A stretch of DNA of 64,000 nt. It comes from Aegilops tauschii subsp. strangulata (taxonomy: Eukaryota; Streptophyta; Magnoliopsida; Poales; Poaceae). Position numbers and translations under genes: made by a program. Of the stretch, positions 62,676 to 64,000 are shown in pieces; the first letter of the stretch is position 1, and each line of letters begins with the position of its first letter. The stretch is taken from NCBI RefSeq assembly GCF_002575655.3, contig NC_053041.3, positions 369,069,054-369,133,053 on the forward strand. The letters run 5' to 3'. The notes beneath the pieces were generated by a model that had not been told where the DNA came from, made no database searches, and worked only from the letters and a program-made list of their open reading frames with translations.

Positions 62676-64000
62676 AGCTGACCTTCCAGGCCCTTCCTTA
62701 ACCCCTGCCCCAGTGTTGTCGGGCTAAGCACTGTACGACCCTCGGCTAGTTGAGCCTGTGTTGAGGCGGCATCTTCAAGCGTGTCTTGTGAGGATTGCAT
62801 GAAGAGAGACTTCTTGCAATCCCTGCTAGGATGTTCCTGCCCGGGCAGATCATCCATATCCTCATCAGCATGCTGATAGCCCGAGTCGTCATATGGCTGA
62901 CTCATCATATCTAAGTCAATGTCATAGGCGCCTGTATTGAGGAACCGAAGAGGGTCCTCGTCCATCTCATCATCCATTCTTTGTTCTACGGGGGCGATTA
63001 CATCAGCCACTATTGGACCCCCTTCATCACGTCGTCCACCGCTCTCCCCCGGCACTACAGGCGCTGGTAATTGCGTAGGCAGGGTGGTGGTGTTCAAACC
63101 TGCTTGTTGATGTGTGGTTATTGGTGTGCTCTCAGCCGGCTCCAAACGAACAAGATTCTTCGTCCATAGCAGCACCCGACCCTTGCAATTTCCAATCCAC
63201 GGCGGGATCCTGTCGTCCTCTCCCCCTAGCTGTACTGGAGGAGGCAAATCCTCGTGCCCTGATTTCACACTCGACAAGGTAACCCTGAAGTGTCCACCGG
63301 GCATCGGCTGGCCATGGAACGTGAGTTCCAAGGGCTTCGTTATCACTGCCTTTCCCACGTCCACCTTCTGGCCTTTGATCAAGTAGAGTACGGTGCACGG
63401 GGTTTCGTCGGCCTGCAAACACATGTCTGTGGCATAAAACATCCAAAAGGCAACGAAAATGGAAAATTCTAGATATATGTTGGTGCGACATGTAATTACC
63501 ATGAGGGCGTCGAGTTCAGCCAAAGAAGAAGGCCCGCCTAGCGCGCCAGAGGCCGAGGGCGGGCTGCTATGAGCTGGTGCGGGTGTGGGTGTGGGAGCAG
63601 GCGCGGTTGCATGAGCAGGTGATTGTGTGGCGGTGTTGTTCACCGAGTTGCTCCAGACGAAACTGGGCATGGGGAAATCATCTACCATCTAGTCTGGATT
63701 TTCCTTCATCCAGTTGATGATAGCCGGGATCAAGTTAGTAGAAAAATCATTTATGCAGGCATATACAGCTGCAGTGACTGCCTGCTGTAGCAACTCATTT
63801 TTCTCCTCGACTACTTTTTTCGCCTCCTCAGCTGCTTTTTTCTCGAACGCAAGCTTCACCTTCTCGTCAATGTTCGCCAGACTATACTTCTTTTTCTGCT
63901 TCTTGGCCTCCGGGACCTCGTTGTAAAAGACCTTCCACGTGGCGCCATCTTTGGCGCTGTGCACACGTCCATATTGCGGCCGCTGGTCCAAAGGGAGTCC
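62672..64000 (-). pseudogene. CACTA accessory protein gene, upstream exons, partial
   Basis: Open to the window edge (GLPLDQRPQYGRV), with a Lys/Glu-rich coiled region (KKAAEEAKKVVEEKNELLQQ). A TAG at 63689-63691 separates it from DDFPMPSFVWSN and probably replaces Trp. A Pro/Ala-rich segment follows, then an 87-bp intron (GTAATTAC at 63499 to TTGCAG at 63413) inside LDALM/ADETPCTVLY. The next domain (KGQKVDVGKAVITKP ... GGHFRVTLSSV) is a conserved beta-rich module seen in CACTA-encoded proteins; I do not know its function. A frame slip at 62672-62675 joins it to the Ulp1-like part. Confidence 0.65.

Larger units (their letters stand above)
60415..64000 (-). mobile_element. Element 11: CACTA DNA transposon, left end to window edge
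   Basis: The end reads CACTTACTAGGG (canonical CACTACTAGRA with an extra T), then subterminal repeats of TAGCAGTAGCGCGGG and its inverse to about 60660. Minus-strand coding exons extend to the window edge. The 3-bp duplication would be ACA (60412-60414); the right end is outside. Genes read toward this end, so it is the 3' terminus. The transposase gene itself is not in the window. Confidence 0.8.

Noticed and set aside
1..64000. Host protein-coding, tRNA or rRNA genes
   Set aside because: Every long frame with a recognisable motif belongs to an element. I saw no cloverleaf or rRNA-like sequence, although short RNA genes could be missed by eye.

Overview
This window looks like intergenic DNA from a large grass genome, most probably Triticeae (wheat, Aegilops, barley or rye group). 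I see no ordinary cellular gene, RNA gene or CRISPR array. Almost every base belongs to a transposable element, and most elements have been split by later insertions. I label them Element 1 to Element 11. Family names (Fatima-, Sabrina/WHAM-, Sukkula-like) are from memory and tentative; the structures are read directly from terminal repeats, target-site duplications (TSDs), primer-binding sites (PBS) and protein motifs.

Left block, 1-38836. The oldest layer is a Ty3/Gypsy integrase fragment (Element 7, 37887-38836). It was hit by an LTR element of which one LTR end remains (Element 6, 36943-37886). That was hit by a minus-strand element with a very long LTR (Element 5, 1-2076 and 34878-36942). 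Into it went Element 1 (2077-34872, TSD CGGCG), a non-autonomous element with an acidic gag-like ORF. Into Element 1 went Element 2 (7709-33062, TSD CCAAT), a Gypsy element with pol. Element 2 carries two insertions: Element 3 of the same family in its reverse transcriptase (9835-18963, TSD GCGTC/GCTTC), and minus-strand Element 4 in its integrase (20917-28195, TSD CACAC). That is six nested layers.

Right block, 38837-64000. Element 8 (5' LTR from 38837) also inserted into the Element 7 integrase. Its LTR was split by Element 9 (39667-57849, TSD GTTTT), a Gypsy element with gag, protease, RT, two RNase H domains and integrase, all degenerate. Its gag was split by Element 10 (42259-49493, minus strand, TSD GTGCG), a relative of Element 4. 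The interior of Element 8 ends at a CACTA DNA transposon (Element 11, from 60415), whose minus-strand genes run off the window.

The recurring theme is antisense cargo. Five Gypsy elements (2, 3, 4, 9, 10) carry, just inside the 3' LTR, a gene on the strand opposite to gag-pol. In Elements 2, 3, 4 and 10 it is a multi-exon gene with a Transposase_28-like N-terminal domain (PF04195), a coiled coil and a conserved C-terminal region. In Element 9 it is a short ORF with a B3-like DNA-binding domain. Elements 4 and 10 have lost nearly everything except LTRs, PBS, PPT and this gene. Other notable items are polyubiquitin-like junctions (LRGG followed by MQIFVK) inside the Element 9 LTRs, a hidden RNase H1 N-terminal-like exon in the CACTA element, and paired hairpins shared by Elements 1 and 8. 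Most reading-frame breaks are C-to-T or G-to-A changes, as expected for silenced, methylated repeats.
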